Part shown: one piece after another, positions 54,354 to 63,940 of the stretch | Layout of the letters: every line of letters starts with the position of its first letter | Position numbering within the stretch: position 1 is the first letter of the stretch | NCBI GenBank assembly: GCA_031287415.1 | Contig: JAITSY010000019.1 | Span: 55,871 to 119,870, forward strand | Length of the DNA: 64,000 nt | Reading direction: 5' to 3' | Origin: Candidatus Methanorbis basalitermitum | GTDB taxonomy: Archaea > Halobacteriota > Methanomicrobia > Methanomicrobiales > Methanocorpusculaceae | The notes under the pieces: generated by a model | What the model was told of the DNA's origin: nothing | The model's input: only the letters and a program-made list of their open reading frames with translations | Databases searched by the model: none | Translations under genes and position numbers: made by a program

Positions 54354-55010
54354 ATGTCCGCAGCCGAGGTTGCCGAACTTCTCATGCATGCGGAGGTGAC
54401 GCTGTCCCACGTACGTCATGCGGTACATCATCTGACGAAGTCCGAACGAGTGATTCTGTACGATGAGGTGAACCCTCTGCACCGATCTGCGTTAGGGATA
54501 TATTTCGAGGCACTCGTCTATGAGCTGTTGCTTTCTGCGGCAGACACCTCAGATGCGGTTGTTTCGGTCGTTGCCAAGTTTTCGGATGCGGAGATTGTGC
54601 CGTCCGACAGGTATGCCTCGGATGGGCTGTGGTACTCCCGCGACAGCGGCATCCGATTCAAGGTCAGAGGAAAGGTTGCAGCGGAGGTGGATCTGCTGAT
54701 CAAAACTGCTGACGGCGTGCGGGTGTTTGGTGAGGTGATCATTCATCCATCTGGTGTCCGCGGATTTCGGAACGAGGTTGCGGCGAAGAGACAACTGCTT
54801 ACCGATCAGTACGGTGATCCTGTAGAGTTTTTGCTGGTGCTTCCTGCTGCTCCGCCAAAAAGAGGGCTGCGCTGTCTTGCAAAAGAGGACTCCTATGCCG
54901 TTGTTCCTAACGGCTATGCATCATATCTGCTGGTACATCCTGGCGAAGTGCTGAAGCGCAAGCTCTCGCCTTCGACAAGTACAAAAAGAGTAAACGGAAA
55001 TAATTGGTAG
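54354..55010 (+). CDS. Protein of unknown function, possible PD-(D/E)XK-like fold
   Basis: 218 residues, 5 bp after gltX and probably cotranscribed. A segment AEVDLLIKTADGVRVFGEVI has the D...E-V pattern and strand arrangement of restriction-endonuclease-like folds, with a preceding helix IYFEALVYELL, but the usual lysine of ExK is not where expected. No signal peptide or membrane helix. The family is not recognised; the fold proposal is weak. Confidence 0.6.
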   Translation: MSAAEVAELLMHAEVTLSHVRHAVHHLTKSERVILYDEVNPLHRSALGIYFEALVYELLLSAADTSDAVVSVVAKFSDAEIVPSDRYASDGLWYSRDSGIRFKVRGKVAAEVDLLIKTADGVRVFGEVIIHPSGVRGFRNEVAAKRQLLTDQYGDPVEFLLVLPAAPPKRGLRCLAKEDSYAVVPNGYASYLLVHPGEVLKRKLSPSTSTKRVNGNNW

Positions 55011-55774
55011 GAGTTCTCCTGGGATTTTTCGGCGTTCGATTGCCCGGTCTCATGGCACCAAAACGGGAGACTGCGTTCCACCAATATTTATTTGGTACAT
55101 GCTGACGATCGACACGCCGGTTATTGTCAATCTCTCACATGCACATACGGATGTTCCCGGTTGACCGCGCAGTTTATCCTCAGTTATCCACAGCCTGGCG
55201 ACACAGTAACCCTTGCAATACAGGGCACAACCATAAGGGTGCTGGATGTATGTACTTGAAAAAAACAAAAAATGAATCATAATAACTCCGTTCGGGGCAG
55301 CCCATATTATGCTCTATAGTAATCTCTAATTTCTATAAAATATGTATTGTATCTTAATTATATCACAAAATTGGATGAGACCATGCACGATGATTGGCCT
55401 GTATTGGATTGAACTTTTCTGTGATTACCATGAAGTCTCAATCGAACAGACCAATGGTCGCCCTGATAGGCTGTTTGAGACCGTAATGGTCTATGGAAGC
55501 TATTTCAGAGTCGCTGGTTGGCAGGATGATCCCACGCAGGCGAATTATCCCGCAGATGTTGAAGACTGGTGCAGTGCCCATTAATCCCTTCCTCAGGGCA
55601 GACCACCGGGCGAGTACAGCGGCCAGCAGATCCGGCTAGATATATGTGATCTCAGCAGCCGCCCGGGAGAGGTAGTATTATCACGTTTGCTGCAAAGTCC
55701 TACAGGTCCTGATGCCCCGCCGCAGATCCCCGCTGAACAGAGATGTCTGTGGAGAACCACGTCTGATTGCTTTG
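55011..55774. other. Region with a decayed protein fragment
   Basis: No convincing gene. Between about 55095 and 55275 two frames together read PVIVNLSHAHTDVPG, LTAQFILSYPQPGDTVTLAI and IRVLDVYVLEK, which looks like the end of an extracellular beta-sandwich protein broken by a frameshift. An 80-residue frame at 55342-55584 (IGLYWIELFCDYHEVSIEQ) is weakly gene-like but has no recognisable family or ribosome binding site. Confidence 0.4.
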
Positions 55775-56770
55775 TCAATTGCGGTATTTTTCCTCAACCA
55801 GCCTGTATCTCACTGCATTTGCGGTTATCAGCGCTGAAACGATCAGTGGTAGTGCTATGGTTGCGTCACAGAAACACTGCAGCTTCTTTGCATCCGGTAG
55901 TTCCTTTCCCCAGCTGACCGCTTCTTCAAATGTGCATCCCGACAGCCCCCCCCAATGCGGTGCGTCGGTTGTATACTGGATTGCATAGGAATGGCCACCG
56001 ATATATTTGTCCCCTTTCATCGGCGGAATCACCTCGGTCTGCTGAATAAAATTCTTTGGTGTTCCCCCACCAAGATAGATGACACCGGTTTTTTCAGATG
56101 TCTCAACAAATGCAGCAAGTTCGCTGGCGTCAGCGATCTGATCGATGACTAATTTTGCACCGCAGCGGCAGGCAGTGACAAGTCCGATGCCAATTCCCGA
56201 GTCGGCAAGGGCCGGGACATGGATCGGAACATTGTGCTTTGCGCAGACGGATGTGACGCTCCGTCCTTCCGGCCGGTCAGAAGCGATCTTTTCGCCAAGG
56301 AGTTTCAGGAACGCACGGCTGCTCAGTCGTACATCACCAAGGGATGTGCCGAAGTTGCCGATGTAGCGCTCAATGTTTTGGAACTCCTTTTCAACTGCGA
56401 ATACATCGTAGATCCGATCAATGCCCCTTGAATAGAGCTCCGCATCGTTTACCAGATGCGTCCCTTGGTAATGTTTGACGCCGAGATGTTCACAGATGTC
56501 ATGAAAGATGTTGGCGCCGGTCGAAACAATCGCATCAACATACCGATGTTCGACGAGCGAAATGAGACACTCCTGCATGCCGGCCGGAATCATAGCACCA
56601 GAAAGTCCGAGGAGGATGGTAATGCCAGGCGTTTCGATCATCTCCTTATAGATGTGGTAGCTCTCACCAAGCTTTCTTCCCTGAAAGCCTGTTCTGCTCA
56701 TTCGGTCTAGCAGTTCGTCAACTGATGCAGCAGGGCACATGGGATTTGTGGGTGAATTTAACATAGACAC
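55775..56770 (-). CDS. dys: Deoxyhypusine synthase
   Basis: 331 residues. The enzyme moves the aminobutyl group of spermidine onto a lysine of aIF5A. NAD-binding and active-site parts are visible: LLGLSGAMIPAG, STGANIFHD, YIGNFGTSLGD and the catalytic lysine in TFEEAVSWGKE. The C-terminal ALITANAVRYR tail is typical. The gene is monocistronic on the minus strand. Confidence 0.92.
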   Translation of the reverse strand: MSMLNSPTNPMCPAASVDELLDRMSRTGFQGRKLGESYHIYKEMIETPGITILLGLSGAMIPAGMQECLISLVEHRYVDAIVSTGANIFHDICEHLGVKHYQGTHLVNDAELYSRGIDRIYDVFAVEKEFQNIERYIGNFGTSLGDVRLSSRAFLKLLGEKIASDRPEGRSVTSVCAKHNVPIHVPALADSGIGIGLVTACRCGAKLVIDQIADASELAAFVETSEKTGVIYLGGGTPKNFIQQTEVIPPMKGDKYIGGHSYAIQYTTDAPHWGGLSGCTFEEAVSWGKELPDAKKLQCFCDATIALPLIVSALITANAVRYRLVEEKYRN

Positions 56771-56988
56771 GTAATGTTATAACAAACCTTGGTATTAGAT
56801 ATATTGGTTATCTTGCCAAGAACAGTTGCAAAGATTGCGGCATGTTGGCAGTTGGGCAGAATTACACGAGTATTATTTATGTCAATTGATTCTCTATATT
56901 ATCTCAAAAATAATGGCTATATGTGATAATTGTTGGAAATTTACAAGCATTTCGTCAGGTGTGCAGTCGTTTCGTTGCCTTGCTGAAT

Positions 56989-57144
56989 CTATAGCACGTC
57001 AATGAGGGACTTGTGAGTACTAAGGCCGATGACCTTCTTGCCGTCCGTAATTGGGACGGTAATGGTGTTCTTTGAAAACATCAGTTCTCCACCACTTGAT
57101 AGGATTGTGCCATATTCCTTCCTCGTAAAAACAATTGGATTCAT
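56989..57144 (-). pseudogene. CBS-domain fragment
   Basis: A 51-residue frame beginning MNPIVFTRKEYGTILSSGG and ending ITDGKKVIGLSTHKSLIDVL is the size of one CBS repeat, with the VPITDGKKVIGL core. A normal CBS protein has at least two repeats, so this is probably a leftover like the decayed CBS gene at 13007. Confidence 0.5.
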
Positions 57145-57189
57145 CGGTCTTAGTTATAATCTTTATTTATAATTTTATATGTGTCTCGT

Positions 57190-57262
57190 TGTTTTCCATT
57201 GATATAAACTGTTATATTCTTGATTTGAAGAACGGTTCCCATTCAAAATGATAATTCCGAAA
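57190..57262 (+). repeat. Repeat family B
   Basis: GTTTTCCATTGATATAAACT, TGATTTGAAGAACGGTTCCC and ATTCAAAATGATAATTCCGA; it ends directly at the stop codon of rpiA, just as the copy at 11221 ends at the stop of the Zn-ribbon gene. Confidence 0.78.
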
Positions 57263-57961
57263 TTATTTCCTGCCCCCGACGATGACGACCGTTTTTTCCG
57301 TAAACCGAGCGAAGATGCCGTTGCCGAGCACACCCGGAATATTGTTGATCATAACTTCAAGCGCAGCAGGATCGGCGATATCCCCAAAAGCGCAGTCAAT
57401 TACATAGTTGCCGTTGTCGGAGATTATCGGGCCGTCCTTTTTCACACCGTTCCGAATAGTCGGCCGGCCTCCCATCTCCTGCAGTCGGTGCAGCACATTT
57501 CCGCAGGCAAACGGTAGCACCTCAATCGGCACCGCTGCATCAAGGCAGGAAACCTCCTTGCAGGCATCAATCACCCCCACAAACTGCTTTGCTGCATTTG
57601 CGACAACCTTCTCCCGCAGATGCGCAGCTCCGCGGCCCTTTATCATCCGCTTCCATGGGTCAACCTGGTCCGCGCCATCGATAGCGAGGTCCGGCTCCGG
57701 ATACAGCATCAGCGTCACCAGCGGAATGCCGCATTCTTCTGCACGCATCGCTGTCTGGTTTGACGTCGGTACCCCGAAAATATGCAGCCCCTCTGTTTGG
57801 ATCCGCTCACCAAGCCGTTCTATCGCAAAAAACACCGTTGAACCGGTACCCAGGCCGACAACCATACCATCCGTTACCAGATCTGCTGCGCGGACTCCGG
57901 CCTCCCTCTTAGCATCAGCTGCAGGATCATTCATATCCATCTCGTATGTCAACCGTGGCAT
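57263..57961 (-). CDS. rpiA: Ribose-5-phosphate isomerase A
   Basis: 232 residues. GLGTGSTVFFAIE, DLAIDGADQVD and MIKGRGAAHLREK are the three sugar-phosphate binding motifs of RpiA. It interconverts ribose- and ribulose-5-phosphate for nucleotide synthesis. A GAGGAG stretch about 9 bp upstream supports the ATG at 57961, although two further ATGs follow within ten codons. The region 56771-57262 downstream holds a CBS fragment and a family B repeat. Confidence 0.93.
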   Translation of the reverse strand: MPRLTYEMDMNDPAADAKREAGVRAADLVTDGMVVGLGTGSTVFFAIERLGERIQTEGLHIFGVPTSNQTAMRAEECGIPLVTLMLYPEPDLAIDGADQVDPWKRMIKGRGAAHLREKVVANAAKQFVGVIDACKEVSCLDAAVPIEVLPFACGNVLHRLQEMGGRPTIRNGVKKDGPIISDNGNYVIDCAFGDIADPAALEVMINNIPGVLGNGIFARFTEKTVVIVGGRK

Positions 57962-57962
57962 A

Positions 57963-58193
57963 TAAGTACTCCTCGGTCTTCAAACCGGGCGACAAGTCGA
58001 GCCTGCTGCCACCTCTGGTGTAACGATCCCGATCAAGGTTGTGAAGGGTGTTGCCGGCGGCGACAACATCTGGTCAGCAGAGGTCAACACCATCAACTGG
58101 CAGCTTGACGAGTACTCAATTACAGTCGAAGGCACCGAAGTTGGCACGTCCACTCCGGCCTACTTCCACGTCGTTGAAAAGATCGAGCATTGA
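57963..58193 (+). pseudogene. C-terminal remnant of a surface-type protein (DUF3821-like)
   Basis: One frame gives YSSVFKPGDKSSLLPP, another carries on with VTIPIKVVKGVAGGDN, WSAEVNTINWQLDEYSITV and TSTPAYFHVVEK before TGA at 58191. The pattern (repeated beta strands, GTEVGTSTPAYF) fits the methanogen extracellular DUF3821 type domain. It lacks its 5' end, starting close against the rpiA start. Confidence 0.5.
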
Positions 58194-58712
58194 TGCACAC
58201 CAAGCTGCCTCTGTCGCTGGTAATTTTTCCTTTTTTTCTGTGTGTGGTCAAACCCAAGCTCTACGCAGTTTTGGGAGCGCATCTTCAGTTATCACTGAGT
58301 ACCTTCTTAAACGTACAAAGTATTACCCGTCAAAACCACTAGTCACACATAAAGATAATTTTCCCGGAAATTTCTTGAACCTATTGGCAGATTTCGAAAC
58401 TGTTGCCCCCTGTACTCTAAACAAAGCGAATAATGCTCCCATCTCCCACCAAGGAGAATCCTTATATCCAGACGCAAAGATATATTTCAATGTCCCGAGA
58501 GGGGGATGTGTGAACACTTTCGGATACGAGGCCTTGCCTTGCACTCGGAGACCCGTTTGCGCAATTGTGCCAAAGCAACCGTCACTGATTCTACAACAGC
58601 TCTATTAGCGACTACCAGTGTTATTCAGTGAAAGTAACGAAACTCATGCGGTAGATGTGAACGCAGCATTTGACGCAAAGCCAATGAACAACATTAATTT
58701 AGAGGAAAAATT
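58194..58712. other. Leader region upstream of the mcr operon
   Basis: No supported gene. A GAGG stretch at 58701-58704 is the ribosome binding site of mcrB. I could not identify a clear TATA box close to mcrB, so the transcript start may be far upstream. The 186-residue frame that crosses 58048-58608 looks like a chance frame. Confidence 0.45.
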
Positions 58713-60026
58713 ATGGCAAAATACAAGGATGTCATTGATCTTTATGACGACAACGGCAAACTCCTGAAGAGCAACGTTGCACTCGAGAAGATCAGCCCGC
58801 TGGTCAATCCGGCAGTAAAGAAGATCATTGACGACACCAAGAGATCCGTCGCAGTCAATCTTGGCGGTATGCAGGATGCGCTCAAGACCGGAAAGATCGG
58901 CAAACATCAGCAGATCCTCGGTCGTGAACTTGACCTCGACATCGTCGGCAACATTGATGCAATCGAAGCAAAGATTAAGGAATATGTTTCTGTAGAAGCA
59001 GGCGATGATACCGAAGTCAAGCGCTTCAACGGCGGCAAACTCCTCTTAGTCAAGGTGCCGTCCGCACGTATCGCAAGTGCAGCAACCTACGATGCAGCAC
59101 TTACCGCTGTTGCAGCAGCAGCTACCTACGCAGTTGTCGAACAGTTCAATGTCGACATGTTCGATGCAAACACCGTTAAGGCAGCAGCCTTCGGTACCTA
59201 CCCGGTCACGATGGATCTTGCCGGCGGGGCATGTTCCATGATCATGTCCATCCCGCAGAACAACGAGTCTCTGGGATACGCGCTTCGTAACATTCCGGCG
59301 AACCAGACTGTTATGATAACCCATAAAAACGCAATGCAGGGTGCCGCGCTTGCAGCCACCTTTGAACAGGCTGGAGAGTTTGAAATGGGTAATGCAATTG
59401 GCCCATTCGAGAGAGCACAGCTCTTACTCTACGCTTGTCAGGGTCTCAATGCAAACAACGTTGTTTACGAGCTTGTCAAAGAAAACGGTCAGACCGGTAC
59501 CGTCGGTACTGTTGTCCAGTCCTTAGTCGAGCGTGCAATAGAAGACAAAGTCATCGTTCAGGGTGCTGCAAGCAAAGGCGGCTACTTCAAGCCCTACGAA
59601 ACCAAGGACCCGATGCTCTGGAACGCTTATGCCTCTGCCGGAACACTTGCCGCAACCATGGTTAACTGTGGTGCCGGACGTTTTGCCCAGGCTGCTTCCT
59701 CCACTCTGCTGTACTTCAACGACCTTCTTGAGCATGAAACTGGGCTTCCTGGCTCTGATTTTGGAAGAATCATGGGTGTCGCAGTAGGATTTTCTTTCTT
59801 CAGCCATTCCATCTATGGTGGAGGCGGACCGGGTATCTTCAACGGCAACCACGTCGTTACCCGTCATGCAGCAGGCGTAGGTATGCCTTGCATTGTTGCA
59901 GCATGTGCGCTTGATGCAGGTACTCAGATGTTCTCTCCGGAAGGAACAGCCAAGATCTACGGCGACACCTACGGTCAGGTCGAAGAGTTCGCAAAGCCGA
60001 TTCAGGCAATTGCAAAGGCATTATAA
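58713..60026 (+). CDS. mcrB: Methyl-coenzyme M reductase beta subunit
   Basis: 437 residues, typical length. Mcr reduces methyl-CoM with CoB to methane and the heterodisulfide at the nickel cofactor F430, as an alpha2-beta2-gamma2 complex in the cytoplasm. Conserved McrB parts include YKDVIDLYDDNGKLL, IPANQTVMITHKNAMQGAAL and SIYGGGGPGIFNGNHVVTRH. First gene of the operon B-D-C-G-A. A GAGGAAAAATT leader gives a good ribosome binding site. Confidence 0.98.
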   Translation: MAKYKDVIDLYDDNGKLLKSNVALEKISPLVNPAVKKIIDDTKRSVAVNLGGMQDALKTGKIGKHQQILGRELDLDIVGNIDAIEAKIKEYVSVEAGDDTEVKRFNGGKLLLVKVPSARIASAATYDAALTAVAAAATYAVVEQFNVDMFDANTVKAAAFGTYPVTMDLAGGACSMIMSIPQNNESLGYALRNIPANQTVMITHKNAMQGAALAATFEQAGEFEMGNAIGPFERAQLLLYACQGLNANNVVYELVKENGQTGTVGTVVQSLVERAIEDKVIVQGAASKGGYFKPYETKDPMLWNAYASAGTLAATMVNCGAGRFAQAASSTLLYFNDLLEHETGLPGSDFGRIMGVAVGFSFFSHSIYGGGGPGIFNGNHVVTRHAAGVGMPCIVAACALDAGTQMFSPEGTAKIYGDTYGQVEEFAKPIQAIAKAL

Positions 60027-60038
60027 GCCTGTACGAGT

Positions 60039-60054
60039 CTCCGCTTAAGCGGAG
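60039..60054. promoter_or_regulatory. Hairpin covering the mcrD ribosome binding site
   Basis: CTCCGCTTAAGCGGAG is a perfect palindrome whose right arm ends in GGAG, the first part of the GGAGGGG that serves mcrD (ATG at 60066). Folding would hide most of that site. It could tune McrD made relative to McrB, or mark an mRNA processing point. Confidence 0.55.
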
Positions 60055-60065
60055 GGGTTACAAGA

Positions 60066-60539
60066 ATGACAGAACCACAATACCCACAGCTACGGATTGT
60101 CCCAACGCGTTTCCTAAATCCGGAAACCACCGAGCAGCTGCTCGAAAAAATCTGCAAAGTGGGCGGTATACGCCGGTTTGTGTTAAACGGCCCGAATCTT
60201 CCTGCAAAAGTCCCTTATGGACCTGCCCGGGGAACGGTCAATGACAACTCATACCGGCGCACAATTAATGTCTGCGGAGAAGATTACAATCTCCATGTTC
60301 AGGTTGGCGCTATTCTGCTTGAACTGGAAGATGCCTCGGCAATTCCGGGTATCAGAGCAGCATGCGATGAAGTCTTTGCCGACAAATTTCCCTATGGTGT
60401 TACCGAGGGTATCTTCATGCGATCCAATATGACGACAACCGACTATGCGAAATACGGCATAGTTGACGATGTACGCATCCTTGGAATGAGTGATCCAAAG
60501 AGCAAGCAGCGCCCGATAATCTTACAGGGTACTAAATAA
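60066..60539 (+). CDS. mcrD: Methyl-coenzyme M reductase operon protein D
   Basis: 157 residues. RIVPTRFLNPETTEQLL, the GPNLPAKVPYGPARG segment and VQVGAILLELEDA are conserved McrD. It is not part of the mature enzyme; it is thought to assist assembly or activation of Mcr. Its ribosome binding site lies partly in a hairpin. The stop is 2 bp before mcrC. Confidence 0.95.
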   Translation: MTEPQYPQLRIVPTRFLNPETTEQLLEKICKVGGIRRFVLNGPNLPAKVPYGPARGTVNDNSYRRTINVCGEDYNLHVQVGAILLELEDASAIPGIRAACDEVFADKFPYGVTEGIFMRSNMTTTDYAKYGIVDDVRILGMSDPKSKQRPIILQGTK

Positions 60540-60541
60540 CA

Positions 60542-61165
60542 ATGCCACTCGGTCGCATAACACAACTGGTTGACTGTAGGCAGAGTATGGGAATGGGCAA
60601 AGGGGGATCTCTTGCTCAGAGAGGAACCATCTCTGAATGTAAAAATCCTGACGTCATCATCGTGGGAATGTCCCCCGGTCGGAGACATATCACAAAACCG
60701 ATCTGCGATATAACGTCAGCACTGCGGCAGCAGGGGATAGAATATAGCGTAAGTACCTTAGTGCTGAATGCAGGCAGCGGTGTCCCGCCGGATGCAGAAA
60801 TCGGCGGCGTTGCACTCGGCTCAAACTTTGGTATATTGGAACGCGAAATCGAACAGATAGAACGCCACAAAGTGGCAGTTCTCCACCATGGAAACATACG
60901 TTCACATGTGGTCCACAAATCACGGAAAATTCTGCAGGAATGCAACGTAAATGCCGTTGTAGTCTGTCAGGCACCTGTTGATTTTGAGGATTTTGCACGT
61001 GCAGGCGTTAAGACCACCCACGTCATGCCAAAGCCGGATAACATTCGGACGAAAGGTACTGTAATGGGTATCGTTACCGGCATCACGCGGGGACAAACGC
61101 CAAGTCGTGAGTCAATTGCACATGTCATTCATGAAGTACTACGAATAATCAAAACTATCAATTAG
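60542..61165 (+). CDS. mcrC: Methyl-coenzyme M reductase operon protein C
   Basis: 207 residues. CRQSMGMGKGGSLAQRGTIS, VIIVGMSPGRRHITKPICD and VLHHGNIRSHVV mark McrC, reported as a component of the ATP-dependent system that reductively activates F430 in Mcr. It lies 2 bp after mcrD and 11 bp before mcrG, within the operon. Confidence 0.95.
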   Translation: MPLGRITQLVDCRQSMGMGKGGSLAQRGTISECKNPDVIIVGMSPGRRHITKPICDITSALRQQGIEYSVSTLVLNAGSGVPPDAEIGGVALGSNFGILEREIEQIERHKVAVLHHGNIRSHVVHKSRKILQECNVNAVVVCQAPVDFEDFARAGVKTTHVMPKPDNIRTKGTVMGIVTGITRGQTPSRESIAHVIHEVLRIIKTIN

Positions 61166-61176
61166 GTGAACAAACT

Positions 61177-61941
61177 ATGGCATATACACCACAGTACGGT
61201 CCGGGAACAACTCGTGTGGCAGAAGTCCGCCGTAACCAGATGAACCCGCACCTGAAACTTGAAAAAATGCGCAGTGTGACCGATGAAGACATTGTCCTTA
61301 TTATGGGACACCGTGCACCTGGACAGGCATACCCGTCTGCCCACCCGCCGCTCGCCGAGCAGGGTGAGCCCGACTGTCCGATTAGAAAGATTGTCAAACC
61401 GACCGAGGGAGCAAAAGCAGGTGACCGTGTCAGATACATCCAGTTTGCAGACTCGATGCTGAACGGTCCGTGCCAGCCGTACCAGAGAACCTACCTCGAA
61501 ATGTACCGTTTCCGCGCTATCGACCCGGGAACCCTGTCCGGTCGCCAGATCGTCGAGTGTCGTGAGCGTGATCTTGAGGGATATGCACGTGATCTCATTG
61601 AGACCAACATCTTTGATCCGGCAAGAACTGGCATCCGTGGTGCAACTGTGCACGGCCACTCGCTCCGTCTTGCAGAGGATGGAATGATGTTCGACATGCT
61701 CCAGCGCTGTATTCTCGACGCCGATGGTGTCGTCAAATATGTCAAGGACCAGGTCGGTATCCCCCTTGACCGCAAGGTTGCTGTCGGCAAGCCGATGGAT
61801 GCAAAATGGCTCAAAGAGAACACACCGATGTACCACTCATTTGCTGGAACCTCGTTCCGCTCTGATGAAGAGTACGTTGCATATGTCCAGCGTATCCACG
61901 CACTTCGTACAAAATATGGGTTCATGCCAAAGGAGGCCTGA
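61177..61941 (+). CDS. mcrG: Methyl-coenzyme M reductase gamma subunit
   Basis: 254 residues. [20 protein letters not shown] at the start (without its first residues), [20 protein letters not shown] and [19 protein letters not shown] are hallmarks of McrG, which forms part of the F430 pocket. The stop lies 5 bp before mcrA. An AGGTGAACAAACT leader supplies the ribosome binding site. Confidence 0.97.
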   Translation: MAYTPQYGPGTTRVAEVRRNQMNPHLKLEKMRSVTDEDIVLIMGHRAPGQAYPSAHPPLAEQGEPDCPIRKIVKPTEGAKAGDRVRYIQFADSMLNGPCQPYQRTYLEMYRFRAIDPGTLSGRQIVECRERDLEGYARDLIETNIFDPARTGIRGATVHGHSLRLAEDGMMFDMLQRCILDADGVVKYVKDQVGIPLDRKVAVGKPMDAKWLKENTPMYHSFAGTSFRSDEEYVAYVQRIHALRTKYGFMPKEA

Positions 61942-61946
61942 GTATC

Positions 61947-63653
61947 ATGGCAAAAATAGAAAAAACCCAGAAACTTTTCCTTGATGCACTCAAGACAAAG
62001 TTCCCCAAGCAGGATCCTGCATCAACAACTGCGGAATTCTACAAATTCAATGGTCTTGAGCAGTCCCCGCGTAAGAAAGAGTTCATGGAAATCAACAAGA
62101 AGGTCGAAGCAAAACGCGGCATTTCCATGTACGACCCGAATCGCTGCCACCTTGGTGGTATTCCAATGGGTCAGCGTCAGCTGATGACCTACGAAGTCTC
62201 CGGAACTGGAACCTTCGTTGAGGGTGATGATCTCCACTTCGTGAATAACGCTGCAATGCAGCAGTTCTGGGATGATATCCGCCGCACAGTAATTGTGTCC
62301 ATGGATATGGCCCACGCCACCCTGCAGAAACGTCTTGGCAAGGAAGTTACCCCGGAAACTATTTCCGAGTACCTCCACGTCGTTAACCATGCAATGCCAG
62401 GAGGAGCAGTCGTTCAGGAACACATGGTTGAGGCTCACCCAGGATTAACTGACGACTGCTACGTCCGTGTTTTTACTGGCGACCAGGAGCTTGCAGACTC
62501 CATCGAATCTCAGTTCGTTATTGACGTTGAGAAACTTTTCCCCAAGAAGCAAGCCGCGGCCCTTCAGGCAGCAGTCGGCAAGTCCCTCTGGCAGTGCGTC
62601 CACATGCCAACCATCGTCGGACGTACCTGTGATGGCGGTACAACTTCTCGCTGGTCTGCAATGCAGATCGGTATGTCTTTCATTGCCGCATACCGCATGT
62701 GCGCGGGTGAAGCAGCAGTCGCAGACCTGTCCTTTGCCGCAAAACACGCTGGTGTCATCAACATGGCAACCCACCTGCCGGCCCGCCGTGCACGCGGTCC
62801 GAACGAACCGGGAGGAATTCTCTTTGGTCATTTCTCCGATATGATCCAGGCAGATCGTATCAACCCGAACGATCCGGCAAAGGCAACTCTCGAAAATGTT
62901 GGTGCGGGAGCCATGCTCTTCGATCAGATATGGCTTGGCTCGTACATGTCAGGCGGTGTTGGATTCACTCAGTATGCAACCGCAGCATACACCGATAACA
63001 TTCTTGACGACTTCATCTACCATGGCATGGACTATATCCACGACAAATACAAGATTGACTGGAGAAACCCGAGCCCGGCAAACAGTATTAAACCGACTCA
63101 GACCGTAGTCAACGACATCGCTACAGAAGTCAACCTGTACGGCATGGAGCAGTACGAGCAGTTCCCGACTATGATGGAAGATCACTTCGGTGGGTCCCAG
63201 CGTGCATCCGTTCTTGCCGCAGCCTCTGGTACGACCACTTCTATTGCAACCGGAAACTCCAACGCCGGCCTCAATGCCTGGTACCTCTCAATGCTCATGC
63301 ACAAAGACGGATGGTCCAGACTTGGGTTCTTCGGCTACGACCTGCAGGACCAGTGCGGTTCCGCAAACTCTCTCTCTATCAGACCAGATGAAGGCTGTAT
63401 TACTGAGTTCCGTGGGCCGAACTATCCGAACTATGCAATGAACGTCGGTCATCAGGGTGAGTACGCAGCAATTGCCGCAGCAGCTCACTTCGGACGTGGC
63501 GATGCATGGACTCTCTCCCCGCTTATCAAGATCTGCTTCGCAGACCCGGCACTCAAGTTCGACTTTGCAAACCCAAGAAAAGAATTTGCAAAGGGAGCTA
63601 TTCGCGAGTTCATGCCGGCGGGCGAGCGTTCTCTCATTATTCCGGCACAGTGA
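61947..63653 (+). CDS. mcrA: Methyl-coenzyme M reductase alpha subunit
   Basis: 568 residues. It holds the F430 active site with McrB and McrG. Residues that are post-translationally modified in characterised McrA are all conserved: His267 (AAKHAGV), Arg281 (LPARRARG), Gln418 (GGSQRAS), Gly463 (FFGYDLQ, the thioglycine site) and Cys470 (DQCGS); the assignment comes from motif alignment with M. marburgensis. The thioglycine matches the ycaO-tfuA genes at 3847-5668. The AGGAGGCCTGAGTATC leader gives a strong ribosome binding site. Confidence 0.98.
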   Translation: MAKIEKTQKLFLDALKTKFPKQDPASTTAEFYKFNGLEQSPRKKEFMEINKKVEAKRGISMYDPNRCHLGGIPMGQRQLMTYEVSGTGTFVEGDDLHFVNNAAMQQFWDDIRRTVIVSMDMAHATLQKRLGKEVTPETISEYLHVVNHAMPGGAVVQEHMVEAHPGLTDDCYVRVFTGDQELADSIESQFVIDVEKLFPKKQAAALQAAVGKSLWQCVHMPTIVGRTCDGGTTSRWSAMQIGMSFIAAYRMCAGEAAVADLSFAAKHAGVINMATHLPARRARGPNEPGGILFGHFSDMIQADRINPNDPAKATLENVGAGAMLFDQIWLGSYMSGGVGFTQYATAAYTDNILDDFIYHGMDYIHDKYKIDWRNPSPANSIKPTQTVVNDIATEVNLYGMEQYEQFPTMMEDHFGGSQRASVLAAASGTTTSIATGNSNAGLNAWYLSMLMHKDGWSRLGFFGYDLQDQCGSANSLSIRPDEGCITEFRGPNYPNYAMNVGHQGEYAAIAAAAHFGRGDAWTLSPLIKICFADPALKFDFANPRKEFAKGAIREFMPAGERSLIIPAQ

Positions 63654-63676
63654 GTCTGTAATGGATGATCAACTCA

Positions 63677-63690
63677 TTTTTTCCTTTTTT
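63677..63690 (+). terminator. T-rich terminator after mcrA
   Basis: TTTTTTCCTTTTTT, two runs of six T about 25 bp after the mcrA stop, the usual archaeal stop signal for a highly transcribed operon. No gene is seen from here to 63940. Confidence 0.6.
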
Positions 63691-63940
63691 GTCTATACCA
63701 GCAAAGCCTTTTGCCTTGCAGCTTCTGAACCCGCGGGCCAATCCCGCGTGAGTGATAGCGTCTCTCCCAAAAACATCTCAAAAAATCACCATCACTGTGC
63801 ATCAGCTGCATCTGCCGCGCATTTGTCTTTTTCTATGATAACAACGGTCTTCTATCGGTGTCCTTGTATCACATTGTTTTTCGGAATGATACCTTTACAA
63901 ACGAAGTATTATATTATCTCACGTCCAATATTAATGGAGA

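Noticed and set aside
54354..55010. Firm call of a nuclease for the gene after gltX
   Set aside because: The PD-(D/E)XK pattern is incomplete, so it was left as a protein of unknown function.
58048..58608. 186-codon frame upstream of mcrB
   Set aside because: It crosses the stop of the surface-protein remnant and has no ribosome binding site or family; composition looks non-coding.
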